Of a stretch of DNA of 30,120 bases, positions 17,197 through 23,114 are shown piece after piece (positions within the stretch are counted from its first letter, which is position 1; each line of letters begins with the position of its first letter). Position numbers and translations under genes: made by a program. This DNA comes from a virus. Under the pieces are notes generated by a model. That model searched no databases. It was not told the DNA's origin and saw only the letters and a program-made list of their open reading frames with translations. The stretch lies in the IMG/VR virus record IMGVR_UViG_3300030012_002987, positions 1-30,120 of that record; one strand, given 5' to 3'.

Positions 17197-17681
17197 AAAA
17201 ACAAAAATATCTGATCATTCATTGTTCTGCAACTTATGAAGGTGATGACATAAGACCAGAAACAATTCGAAATTGGCACATGGGAAAAAATCATCGTGGC
17301 TGGTCAAGGGTTGGATATTCAGACATCATCACAATTGATGGTGTTCTTCACAACATGCATTTTGCAAAAGGATCAAATCCATTTGATCAATACATTGAAA
17401 GTTCAGAAATGACATGGGGTGTTCGTGGACAAAATTCACATTCAAAACATGTTTGCTATATTGGTGGACTTTGTAAAAAAACAAAAGAACCAAAAAACAC
17501 TTTGAATGATCTTCAAAGATATACACTTGAAATTTATGTGAAACATGAGTTGTTGCGAAATCCAGACATCATGATTGCTGGACACAATCAATTTTCAAAC
17601 AAAGCATGTCCATCATTTGATGTTCCGAACTTTTGTTGTGAAATCGGACTACAAATGAAAAATGTGTATTTTAAAAAATAA
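17193..17681 (+). CDS. Endolysin, N-acetylmuramoyl-L-alanine amidase (zinc, T7-lysozyme type)
   Basis: 162 residues. 'KYLIIHCSAT' at the N-terminus supplies zinc ligand His10, 'RGWSRVGYSDIITIDG' (about 35-50) is the family's conserved core, and 'AGHNQFSNKACPSFDV' supplies His131 and Cys139, the other two ligands. These are the hallmarks of amidase_2/PGRP enzymes, which cut the bond between muramic acid and L-alanine of peptidoglycan. There is no signal peptide, so export depends on a holin. The start overlaps the preceding stop as ATGA. Length is typical of a single-domain endolysin with no separate wall-binding domain, as usual for Gram-negative hosts. The holin candidates flank it. Confidence 0.93.
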   Translation: MKKQKYLIIHCSATYEGDDIRPETIRNWHMGKNHRGWSRVGYSDIITIDGVLHNMHFAKGSNPFDQYIESSEMTWGVRGQNSHSKHVCYIGGLCKKTKEPKNTLNDLQRYTLEIYVKHELLRNPDIMIAGHNQFSNKACPSFDVPNFCCEIGLQMKNVYFKK

Positions 17682-17708
17682 ATAAATAATTTAAAAAAAT
17701 ATAAAAAG

Positions 17709-17930
17709 ATGAAATTTTTAAAAATGTTAAATTCAAAAAGATTTGTGATCACTATTTTCATGATGGTTGCATGGTTAGTTTTTGGATATTTAGGAATCAA
17801 AGAAGGAACAAACATGTCAGAATTTGCAGCATATTTTGCAGCACTTTCACCATTTGTGATCGGATACATTTATGGTGAAACAAAAAGATCTTCATGCAAT
17901 AAAAACGAAGATGAATGTTGCAAAAAATAG
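17709..17930 (+). CDS. Small membrane protein, holin candidate 2
   Basis: 73 residues. Two hydrophobic segments (about 12-30, 'FVITIFMMVAWLVFGYLGI', and about 38-56, 'EFAAYFAALSPFVIGYIYG') are joined by a short acidic turn. The C-terminus is charged and Cys-rich (KRSSCNKNEDECCKK). This layout, with both ends in the cytoplasm, fits a class II holin. It follows the amidase by 27 bp and overlaps the spanin candidate by 16 bp, completing a holin-endolysin-spanin cassette. The cysteine-rich tail is uncommon in holins. The other membrane protein at 16875 may be its partner or antagonist. Confidence 0.7.
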   Translation: MKFLKMLNSKRFVITIFMMVAWLVFGYLGIKEGTNMSEFAAYFAALSPFVIGYIYGETKRSSCNKNEDECCKK

Positions 17931-18424
17931 TTTTTTTCTGGATCACTGCACTTTTGATTTCAAGTTGTTGCACAACAAGAATTTGCAAAGTTGATCGTGC
18001 AAATAAAAAGATCCATGAACTGACTGAAAAATATCCAGAACTTACAAGACAAGACACAATTGTTGTCAAAGATACCATCAAGATTGAATCGGTTGTTGCA
18101 GACACATCTTTTGTTGATCCAGTGTTGATTGACACTATTGCTGGAAATGTTATCAATAAAACAGACACAATTGTTGTTGTCAAGGATAAAATAAAAATAA
18201 AATATGTCAGACAAGATTCAATTGTCTATTTGTCTGGTGAATGTGAAGGTGACACAATATATCTGGAAAAAGAAATTCCAGTTGAAAAAGTGATCATTCG
18301 TGAACCAACTTTTGCAGAAAAAACAAAGGGGTGGACATGGTTGTTGATTGCAATTGCAATTTGTGGTCTTGTTGCAAGAATGTATTTGAAAGACATCACA
18401 AAAATTTTCAAGTTCTTCAAATAG
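17915..18424 (+). CDS. Unimolecular spanin (u-spanin) candidate
   Basis: 169 residues. The N-terminus 'MLQKIVFFWITALLISSCC' is a lipoprotein signal with lipobox I15-S16-S17-C18, so the mature protein should be anchored in the outer membrane. Residues 20-135 are periplasmic, charged and repetitive ('DTIVVKDTIKIE', 'DTIVVVKDKIKIKYV', alternating beta-like pattern). The C-terminus has one membrane helix (about 139-158, 'GWTWLLIAIAICGLVARMYL') with a basic tail. Lipobox plus C-terminal membrane helix in one chain is the defining layout of u-spanins such as T1 gp11, which fuse inner and outer membranes at lysis. It is right behind the endolysin and holin candidate. The ATG at 17915 overlaps the previous gene by 16 bp. 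Confidence 0.8.
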   Translation: MLQKIVFFWITALLISSCCTTRICKVDRANKKIHELTEKYPELTRQDTIVVKDTIKIESVVADTSFVDPVLIDTIAGNVINKTDTIVVVKDKIKIKYVRQDSIVYLSGECEGDTIYLEKEIPVEKVIIREPTFAEKTKGWTWLLIAIAICGLVARMYLKDITKIFKFFK

Positions 18425-18479
18425 TTGGTTTTCAACATGATCGTGTTGATGGAAGTTTTGAAGAATTGTTTCACATATT

Positions 18480-18501
18480 AAAAAAAACTTTTACTTTGAA
18501 A
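18480..18501 (+). promoter_or_regulatory. Promoter of the A8-C/G-TTTT class before phosphoesterase
   Basis: Eight A's, C, TTTT, then ACTTTG: a member of the six-copy promoter-like motif of this region. TACTTTG (18492-18498) is a one-base-short version of the -7 box; a TTG at 18466 lies 23 bp upstream. The ATG at 18503 follows within 5 bp, so the mRNA would be leaderless or nearly so. A 7-bp hairpin (18432-18449) lies upstream. Confidence 0.5.
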
Positions 18502-18502
18502 C

Positions 18503-19744
18503 ATGGTTTTGAAAAATAAAAAACAAAATCGACCACATTGGAATGAAGATATGATTCCATTTATCAATGAACTTCGATCATTTCCGAAAGAAGTTCAAAA
18601 ACAATGCTTGTCTTCTGCAATAAAATATGCAAAAAATGGTGGTGAAATTGAAATCGATCACACCAAGAACAAACAAACTATCACTTCACCAAAATCATCA
18701 AGGATCAAAACACTTGAAGATCTGATCAAAGTTTGTAAAATAGACACAAAAATCTGGAATGTTGAAAGATATGTTGTCAACAAATGGGAAGTCGGATCAC
18801 AAGTTGATGGAAGAATCATTGTTGAACCATTGTTTCAAATCAAAGCATGGTTGAAAAGATCAACAGAAATTTTTGATCTGCACACAATAAGAAACGAAAT
18901 CATTGCAGAAGTCAAGTCATTTGCACCTAAATATCCAAAAATTGAATATCAAATACAAGATGAAGGTCAATTGATGGAAATCAACATTTTTGATCTGCAT
19001 TTTGGAAAATTATGCTGGGGAAAAGAAACTGGTGACAATTATGACACCAAAATTGCTCGAAAAAGGTTCAAAGATGCGATTTCAGCAATGATCGCAAGAT
19101 CCAAAGGGTTTGACATCAAACGAATTCTTTTTCCTATTGGAAACGATTTTTTCAATTCAGACAATTCAAAAAACACAACAACAAACTTGACACCACAAGA
19201 TGAAGATCTTCGATGGAAAAAAACCTACAAAGCTGGTCGTGAATTACTGATCGAAGGCATTGACATGCTTTCAACAATTGCACCAGTTGATGTTGTGGTT
19301 GTTCAAGGAAATCATGACTTTGAAAGATCATTTTATGTTGGTGATGCAATGGAATGCTGGTATCACAACAATGAAAATGTCAGTGTTGACAATTCTGCAA
19401 GTCATCGAAAATACTACAAATTCGGAAAATGTCTTGTTGCATATACACATGGAAACAATGAAAAAGTTGCAGATCTTCCATTGCTTGTTGCATCTGAACA
19501 ACCAGATTTGTGGTCAAAAACAAAATATCGTGAAATTCATGTTGGTCATTTACATCACAAAAAAGAAATCAAATTCATGTCAACACAAGAACACAAAGGA
19601 ATGGTCATTCGATTCATGCGATCATTGTCTGGAACTGATGCATGGCATGATCTGAAAGGATACAAAGGTGCAATTCAGTCGTGTGAAATGTTCATCTGGG
19701 ACAAAGAAAATGGTCTTGTTTGTCAATTTGCACACAATCTTTGA
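18503..19744 (+). CDS. Metallophosphoesterase (calcineurin-like) with N-terminal DNA-binding-like region
   Basis: 413 residues. The metal-binding motifs are complete and in order: D164-L-H166, G213-N-D215, G269-N-H-D272 ('VVVQGNHDFE'), H316 ('YTHGNNE') and G348-H-L-H351. This is the two-metal calcineurin-like phosphoesterase core, closest in layout to Mre11/SbcD-type and phage nucleases, so DNA or a phosphorylated nucleotide may be the substrate (inference). Residues about 65-120 ('TLEDLIKVCKIDTKIWNVER', 'NKWEVG', 'FQIKAWLKR') form a conserved helical/beta extension often found in phage members and may bind DNA. It is the first gene of the non-structural region behind its own promoter. It starts at the only well-placed ATG. 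Confidence 0.85.
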   Translation: MVLKNKKQNRPHWNEDMIPFINELRSFPKEVQKQCLSSAIKYAKNGGEIEIDHTKNKQTITSPKSSRIKTLEDLIKVCKIDTKIWNVERYVVNKWEVGSQVDGRIIVEPLFQIKAWLKRSTEIFDLHTIRNEIIAEVKSFAPKYPKIEYQIQDEGQLMEINIFDLHFGKLCWGKETGDNYDTKIARKRFKDAISAMIARSKGFDIKRILFPIGNDFFNSDNSKNTTTNLTPQDEDLRWKKTYKAGRELLIEGIDMLSTIAPVDVVVVQGNHDFERSFYVGDAMECWYHNNENVSVDNSASHRKYYKFGKCLVAYTHGNNEKVADLPLLVASEQPDLWSKTKYREIHVGHLHHKKEIKFMSTQEHKGMVIRFMRSLSGTDAWHDLKGYKGAIQSCEMFIWDKENGLVCQFAHNL

Positions 19745-19786
19745 TCTTTTTTTTTGGTCATTCTTATCTGGTAAATAAAAAAAAAT

Positions 19787-19840
19787 AAAAAAAAGTTTCA
19801 TTTTTCCATTGTGGAAATAAAAAAAAGTTTTACTTTTACA
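19787..19840 (+). promoter_or_regulatory. Tandem pair of A8-GTTT promoters
   Basis: Two copies, 19787-19807 (eight A's, then GTTTCATTTTTCC) and 19819-19840 (eight A's, then GTTTTACTTTTACA), start 32 bp apart in the 146-bp gap 19745-19890. The second has -7-like TACTTTTA (19831-19838) and a TTG at 19809-19811, giving a 19-bp spacer, as expected for Bacteroidota promoters. A small palindrome ttTCC-attgt-GGAaa lies between the copies and could be an operator. The rest of the gap holds only the leader motif AACCTAAAAA (19870). Confidence 0.6.
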
Positions 19841-19890
19841 AAAGAAATCAAGACACAAAGTTTTGATCTAACCTAAAAAACAAAATTAAA

Positions 19891-20235
19891 ATGGAAAATT
19901 CAAATTCACCTTCAAAATTCACAAGATTCGACAGACATGAAATTTATTGTGATGACATGCAATCTTTAAACATGGCACTGACATGGAAAACATCTGGATC
20001 AGTTCGAAACAAAATGTTCGGATTGTTTGATGGTTATCTTTATACAGATCTGAAAGATGAAAAATATCTTCAAGAAAATGGTTGTTCTTTTGAAACAATT
20101 CAAAAAATCAAGGTCTTGATCATGCACATCGAAAGAAAATTGAACATTGACAAAACAAAAGTTCTTTCAGAAATCAATGGTGATGGCTGGGGTTTGAAAG
20201 TTTTGGAAGAAACAATCAATGAAGTTTCAAAATAA
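19891..20235 (+). CDS. Hypothetical protein, 114 residues
   Basis: A soluble protein with no membrane segment or recognisable motif. The N-terminus is Ser/Asn-rich; the body is mixed alpha/beta with 'CDDMQSLNMALTWK', 'FGLFDGYLYTDLKDEKYL' and a C-terminal helix. It is the sole gene between a tandem promoter and a strong terminator, so it forms a one-gene transcription unit. That is unusual in this compact genome and suggests it is made early and in quantity, perhaps as a host-takeover protein (inference). The ATG at 19891 follows the AACCTAAAAA leader motif. No function can be assigned. Confidence 0.75.
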   Translation: MENSNSPSKFTRFDRHEIYCDDMQSLNMALTWKTSGSVRNKMFGLFDGYLYTDLKDEKYLQENGCSFETIQKIKVLIMHIERKLNIDKTKVLSEINGDGWGLKVLEETINEVSK

Positions 20236-20244
20236 TAAACAAAC

Positions 20245-20277
20245 AAGATCGGTCACTTCGGTGATCGGTCTTTTTTT
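20245..20277 (+). terminator. Strong rho-independent terminator with UUCG loop
   Basis: Arms 20245-20256 and 20261-20272 form a 12-bp stem with two G-U pairs, capped by a TTCG tetraloop closed by C-G, one of the most stable loops known, followed by T7 (20271-20277). It is the clearest terminator in the window. It ends the single-gene unit at 19891 and separates it from the gene at 20301. Confidence 0.97.
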
Positions 20278-20300
20278 ATTCACTTTAAAAAAAAACAATC

Positions 20301-20471
20301 ATGCAAAAAATTAAATTTTATCTTAAAAAATTGATCTATAAAATCATGAATCTGCAAAGATTTGAAGTTGTGGATCGTGTAATTTTAGACACTGGACTGA
20401 TCTGCATTCACATCAAGGATCATTGTTCTGGTGCAATCAATGTTGATGTGATCAAAAACGATGTCTTATGA
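20301..20471 (+). CDS. Hypothetical protein, 56 residues
   Basis: A short frame starting at the ATG at 20301 (leader aaaaaaaaacaatc) and ending TGA 20469-20471. Its stop overlaps the next start as ATGA (20468-20471), strong support for a real, coupled gene. The translation starts 'MQKIKFYLKKLIYKIMNLQ' (basic, amphipathic) and continues with a small beta-like domain 'FEVVDRVILDTGLICIHIKD'. No family recognised. It lies just behind the UUCG terminator with no clear promoter of its own, so it may depend on read-through or an unrecognised start. Confidence 0.7.
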   Translation: MQKIKFYLKKLIYKIMNLQRFEVVDRVILDTGLICIHIKDHCSGAINVDVIKNDVL

Positions 20472-20752
20472 ACCAGCTGAAACCAAGACAAATTTTTGTC
20501 TATAAAAACCAGAAAAAAGTTCCATCAAGATTTGGTGGTCAAATGTTTTATCTTTTTTTCAATGATGGTGAAAGATCATTCAGAACATGTGTGGACACTA
20601 CATTTCGAAACTTTCACAAATGGGAAAAGTTGATTCGCAATGCAAAAAAAGGTGACATCGTGAATGGTCTTGTTGTCAAATCAAATGGTTTGATCGATGC
20701 AGATTCAACACCATCGTATGGTGGCAACATATATGAAGAAACAAGACAATGA
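20468..20752 (+). CDS. Hypothetical protein, 94 residues
   Basis: A basic soluble protein. 'RQIFVYKNQKKVPSRFGGQM', 'FNDGERSFRTCVDTTFRNFH' and 'NGLVVKSNGLIDADSTPSY' suggest a small beta-barrel with exposed basic loops, which might be OB- or SH3-like nucleic-acid binding, but I cannot name a family. It is coupled to the preceding 56-residue gene by ATGA. It ends 56 bp before the next gene, behind which a promoter of the A8 class stands. Confidence 0.7.
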   Translation: MNQLKPRQIFVYKNQKKVPSRFGGQMFYLFFNDGERSFRTCVDTTFRNFHKWEKLIRNAKKGDIVNGLVVKSNGLIDADSTPSYGGNIYEETRQ

Positions 20753-20765
20753 ATTTTTATATATT

Positions 20766-20789
20766 AAAAAAAAGTTTTATTTTTACAAA
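20766..20789 (+). promoter_or_regulatory. A8-GTTTT class promoter before gene 20809
   Basis: Eight A's, GTTTTATTTTTAC, then AAA: the most consensus-like copy of the six-copy motif. The -7-like box is TATTTTTA (20778-20785), differing from TAnnTTTG only at the last base. No TTG is visible 19-21 bp upstream. The ATG follows at 20809. Confidence 0.55.
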
Positions 20790-20808
20790 TTACTAAAAAA
20801 CACAAAAA

Positions 20809-21258
20809 ATGGCAAAACAAACAATCATTGACACTTCTGGAAATGAAGTCGTTCCAGTAAAGTCAAAAACAAATCGTGATCGGTTGAAAGAATTATATGT
20901 TCATTATAATTTGAACGAAGAAGACATTTTCAAACACAAAAAATTCGGATACATTATGATCACAAGAACTGGCATTGAAAAGATCATGTCACATGACAAT
21001 GTTGTTGTGAAATATCAAACAGAAATGGTTTCGCTTGATGGTTGCATGGTCAAAGCAATTGCAACAAAGGGTGAAACCACAATTGAAACTTATGGATCAG
21101 CAACAAAAGCAAATTGTCAATCAACATATTTTCTTGAAATGGCACAAAAACGAGCAAAAGCAAGATGTGTTCTTGAAATTACTTCATTTTATTCACTTGG
21201 TGTTTATTCAGATGTTGAAGTTGATGAATGGAATGTCATGCACAAAACAAATCAATGA
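20809..21258 (+). CDS. Conserved phage protein, possibly single-strand annealing/recombination
   Basis: 149 residues. 'GYIMITRTGIEKIMSHDNVV', then a beta-hairpin ('KYQTEMVSLDGCMVKAIATK'), 'TYGSATKANCQSTYF' and 'LEMAQKRAKARCVLEITSFY' form a pattern I have seen in early-region phage proteins. The run M-A-x-K-R-A-x-x-R-x-[IVL] recalls the terminal helix of Rad52/ERF-like annealing proteins and related ssDNA-binding families. That resemblance is suggestive only. It overlaps the next gene as ATGA (21255-21258) and lies in the region that also encodes an SSB-like protein, a nuclease and a replication initiator, which fits a recombination role. No active-site motif is present. Confidence 0.55.
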   Translation: MAKQTIIDTSGNEVVPVKSKTNRDRLKELYVHYNLNEEDIFKHKKFGYIMITRTGIEKIMSHDNVVVKYQTEMVSLDGCMVKAIATKGETTIETYGSATKANCQSTYFLEMAQKRAKARCVLEITSFYSLGVYSDVEVDEWNVMHKTNQ

Positions 21259-21632
21259 TCATGAATGAAATTTTTCTGAATGGCAAATATCAAGTTGTTT
21301 CTGGTGATCCATATTTTTTCAAAAAGTATGGTGATCCAGTTCCAACATTCCAGCTTGATGACACTGCTGATGCAGTTTTTGGAAAAGATTGGAAGGAAAA
21401 ACAACAGATGCAACCATTTATGCAAAATTTTATGTCAAGGATCATGAAAATGGGTTTGTCTTTGTATGATATTGAAGAACCGATCTTGTTCGGAAAAATA
21501 TCTGCAAAAGGTCAAATCATGCGATTTCCAGAACTTGTTCTTCGATCTGAATTGAAATACAATCATTCAATCAAAGAATTCAATCTGCAAGTCAAAACAA
21601 AAAAAATCAAAATCAAATCTTTAACTAATTAA
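21255..21632 (+). CDS. Hypothetical protein, 125 residues
   Basis: Start chosen at ATG 21255 because it overlaps the preceding stop as ATGA; a second ATG at 21261 would remove two residues. The protein holds 'GDPYFFKKYGDPVPTFQL', 'QPFMQNFMSRIMKMGLSLYD', 'ILFGKISAKGQIMRFPELVL' and a Lys-rich end. It is soluble with no recognised domain. Translational coupling to the annealing-like protein suggests that they act together, for example as a recombination or replication pair (inference). Confidence 0.7.
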   Translation: MIMNEIFLNGKYQVVSGDPYFFKKYGDPVPTFQLDDTADAVFGKDWKEKQQMQPFMQNFMSRIMKMGLSLYDIEEPILFGKISAKGQIMRFPELVLRSELKYNHSIKEFNLQVKTKKIKIKSLTN

Positions 21633-21643
21633 AAAAAAATAAT

Positions 21644-21964
21644 ATGATACAATTTTTCATCATCATTCTTGCAATTCTTTTCTGGGGTGTCACCTTGTGG
21701 GTTGCTTATATTGCTGGAATGACAAGGGGTTTCAAAAACTTCACAACAAACAATCCAGATCACAAATTTGACAAACTTGATGCATCAGTGTATTCACAAG
21801 TCACTGGAAAAAAATTGTCAGACATCAATCCAGTTGCTGAAATGTTAGCTGATAAAAAAATTCAAGATTTTAAAGATGCACAAAAAATTGAATTGAGAAA
21901 AAAAGCTGCAAAAATTCAGAAGGCAAAACTGAAAAAAGCAAAAGCAAAAAAATTTAAAAAATAA
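21644..21964 (+). CDS. Single-pass membrane protein with basic cytoplasmic tail
   Basis: 106 residues. Residues 2-25 ('IQFFIIILAILFWGVTLWVA') form one membrane helix, followed by 'GMTRGFKN', a polar middle, and a Lys/Ala-rich coiled tail (about 75-106, e.g. 'KKAAKIQKAKLKKAKAKKF'). The uncleaved N-terminal anchor with a positive cytoplasmic tail suggests tethering of nucleic acid or a replication complex to the inner membrane (inference). It is immediately followed by the next gene with a 1-base TAATG overlap. No family recognised. Confidence 0.75.
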   Translation: MIQFFIIILAILFWGVTLWVAYIAGMTRGFKNFTTNNPDHKFDKLDASVYSQVTGKKLSDINPVAEMLADKKIQDFKDAQKIELRKKAAKIQKAKLKKAKAKKFKK

Positions 21965-22230
21965 TGTCAGAAAAAAAACACATCATTGATGAATGGTTTG
22001 ATGAAATTGAAGATCCTATTGTCACAAATTGGAATTTGATTTCATTGATGGAATCGTGGATCGATTATTCAGTTTTTGATGATCATGAAAAAGAAAATTT
22101 GCGAATCAAGATCACAAAACTTCGTGAATCAGAAGTTTCAAAATTTCTGGATTTTTTAAACGATCACCGAATCTGGCTTGATCCAAGAGATCAATTCAAG
22201 ATCATGGTCAAAAATGGTGTTTTTAAATAA
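21964..22230 (+). CDS. Hypothetical acidic protein, 88 residues
   Basis: Starts at the ATG at 21964, which shares one base with the preceding stop (TAATG). Trp-rich and acidic: 'IIDEWFDEIEDPIVTNWNLI' and 'ESWIDYSVFDDHEKENLRIK', with a predicted two- or three-helix fold. Small acidic phage proteins of this type sometimes mimic DNA or inhibit host proteins, but nothing here proves it. It lies in a run of small genes expressed from the promoter at 20766. Confidence 0.7.
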   Translation: MSEKKHIIDEWFDEIEDPIVTNWNLISLMESWIDYSVFDDHEKENLRIKITKLRESEVSKFLDFLNDHRIWLDPRDQFKIMVKNGVFK

Positions 22231-22249
22231 TAACCAAAAAAAAAGTAAT

Positions 22250-22468
22250 ATGTCAAAAAAACAAAAAGACAATGAATTTGCAAAAACATTGCGATTTCAT
22301 GGAATATCAAAAAGAATGCTTGGACAAGAAATGAATTTGTCACAACCAACAATCAAAACTTATTGTGAAAATCCACATAAATTTCGACTTGATCAACTTC
22401 GAAAAATTGGTCAACTGACTTCATTGGATTTGAATGATCTGGACAAGTTGATTGATGATGAAAAGTAA
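22250..22468 (+). CDS. Small helix-turn-helix protein
   Basis: 72 residues from the ATG at 22250, behind an A-rich leader; a longer frame upstream overlaps the previous gene and lacks a supported start. 'ISKRMLGQEMNLSQPTIKTY' (about 19-38) is a Cro/XRE-type helix-turn-helix: a polar first helix, a turn at N-L-S, and a recognition helix. The C-terminal part 'FRLDQLRKIGQLTSLDLNDL' adds helices four and five of the XRE fold. It probably binds DNA as a dimer and may regulate the nearby A8-class promoters (inference). Confidence 0.75.
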   Translation: MSKKQKDNEFAKTLRFHGISKRMLGQEMNLSQPTIKTYCENPHKFRLDQLRKIGQLTSLDLNDLDKLIDDEK

Positions 22469-22679
22469 AAAAAGACAAAATTTGATTTCATTCAAAAGTT
22501 TATCAGCAGAAGAAAAACAATCGGTTGTGTTTTATATTCAAAGAAATGGTGTTTCAATAAGACAAGCATCAATTGATTTGCACATGACAACAAACACAAT
22601 CAACAAAATTTATTCCGAAAAGTTCGGAAAAAAAGATCGTGAACATGATCAAAATAATACTAAACAATTAAAAAAATAA
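22455..22679 (+). CDS. Small helix-turn-helix protein, homeodomain-like
   Basis: ATGs at 22455 and 22458 are both possible; I take the first, giving 74 residues and a 14-bp overlap with the preceding gene. 'NGVSIRQASIDLHMTTNTIN' (about 33-52) is a resolvase/homeodomain-like helix-turn-helix: S-I-x-x-A-x-x-[IL]-x-[MV]-x-x-x-T-[IV]. Both ends are basic. Two small DNA-binding proteins in adjacent, overlapping genes suggest a regulator pair. It may regulate the phage promoters or recruit the replication proteins encoded next (inference). Confidence 0.7.
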   Translation: MMKSKKRQNLISFKSLSAEEKQSVVFYIQRNGVSIRQASIDLHMTTNTINKIYSEKFGKKDREHDQNNTKQLKK

Positions 22680-22683
22680 AATT

Positions 22684-22980
22684 ATGGAAGACAAAACATT
22701 CATCAATGGTTTATTCATTAGGGAAAAAGAATTTGACAATGGTGGTTCGATCATTAAGGTTGACATCAATGTGAACACACTTTTCGAGCAATTACAAGCA
22801 TTAAAAAACGACAAGGGGTTTGTCAGTATAGAATTGAAAAAAAGAAGGGAAAAATCAGAAAATGGTCTTTCACATTATGCTGAACTGAACACATTTGTTC
22901 CAAAAGAACAACATGGTTCACAAAATAAAAAAGACAACACATTTCACACATCAGATGATGATGAAGGTCTTCCATTTTAA
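22684..22980 (+). CDS. Candidate single-stranded-DNA-binding protein with SSB-type acidic tip
   Basis: 98 residues. The first 70 are beta-rich ('FIREKEFDNGGSIIKVDINV', then 'FVSIELKKRREKSENGLSHY' and 'AELNTFVPKE'). A polar, disordered linker follows, and the last eight residues are DDDEGLPF. Bacterial SSBs end in D-D-D-I-P-F, the tip that recruits replication and repair enzymes, so this C-terminus is the main evidence. The order (small beta domain, linker, acidic tip ending in P-F) and the location next to the replication initiator support an SSB role. It is shorter than E. coli SSB (178). The domain could be an OB-fold, but that needs structure prediction. Confidence 0.65.
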   Translation: MEDKTFINGLFIREKEFDNGGSIIKVDINVNTLFEQLQALKNDKGFVSIELKKRREKSENGLSHYAELNTFVPKEQHGSQNKKDNTFHTSDDDEGLPF

Positions 22981-22981
22981 T

Positions 22982-23063
22982 GTGAAGAAGATCTGCTGGT
23001 TCGGCATTTACTTGATTAAAATCTTGGAAAAATGGGATAAAATGTCCAGCAAATCTTTTTCAT
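22982..23063 (+). other. Long-range stem (18 positions) in front of the replication initiator
   Basis: The 134-bp gap 22981-23114 holds an inverted repeat. Left arm 22982-22999 (gtgaagaagatctgctgg) pairs with right arm 23046-23063 (ccagcaaatctttttcat) at 17 of 18 positions in RNA, two of them G-U, with a 46-base loop. It begins right after the stop of the SSB-like gene and ends 18 bp before the promoter-like box at 23081. The right arm ends in T-rich sequence, so it may be an unusual terminator. It could also be a regulatory RNA or an origin structure. Confidence 0.6.
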
Positions 23064-23080
23064 TATATAAAAATAATTTT

Positions 23081-23088
23081 TATTTTAG
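23081..23088 (+). promoter_or_regulatory. -7-like box TATTTTAG before the replication initiator
   Basis: TATTTTAG differs from TAnnTTTG at one base and sits in an A/T-only stretch 27 bp before the ATG at 23115, behind the long-range stem. The leader carries the AACCTAAAAA motif directly before the ATG. No clear -33 is present, so the call is tentative. Confidence 0.4.
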
Positions 23089-23114
23089 CATTTAAAATCT
23101 TCAAAAACCTAAAA

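Noticed and set aside
18432-18449. Hairpin TCAACA/TGTTGA after the spanin gene as a terminator
   Set aside because: The 7-bp stem is followed by tggaag, not a T run; kept only as a possible operator near the promoter at 18480.
18331-18519. 62-codon frame crossing the spanin end and promoter gap
   Set aside because: Mostly an out-of-frame reading of the spanin's membrane segment, and it runs through the promoter motif and the next start.
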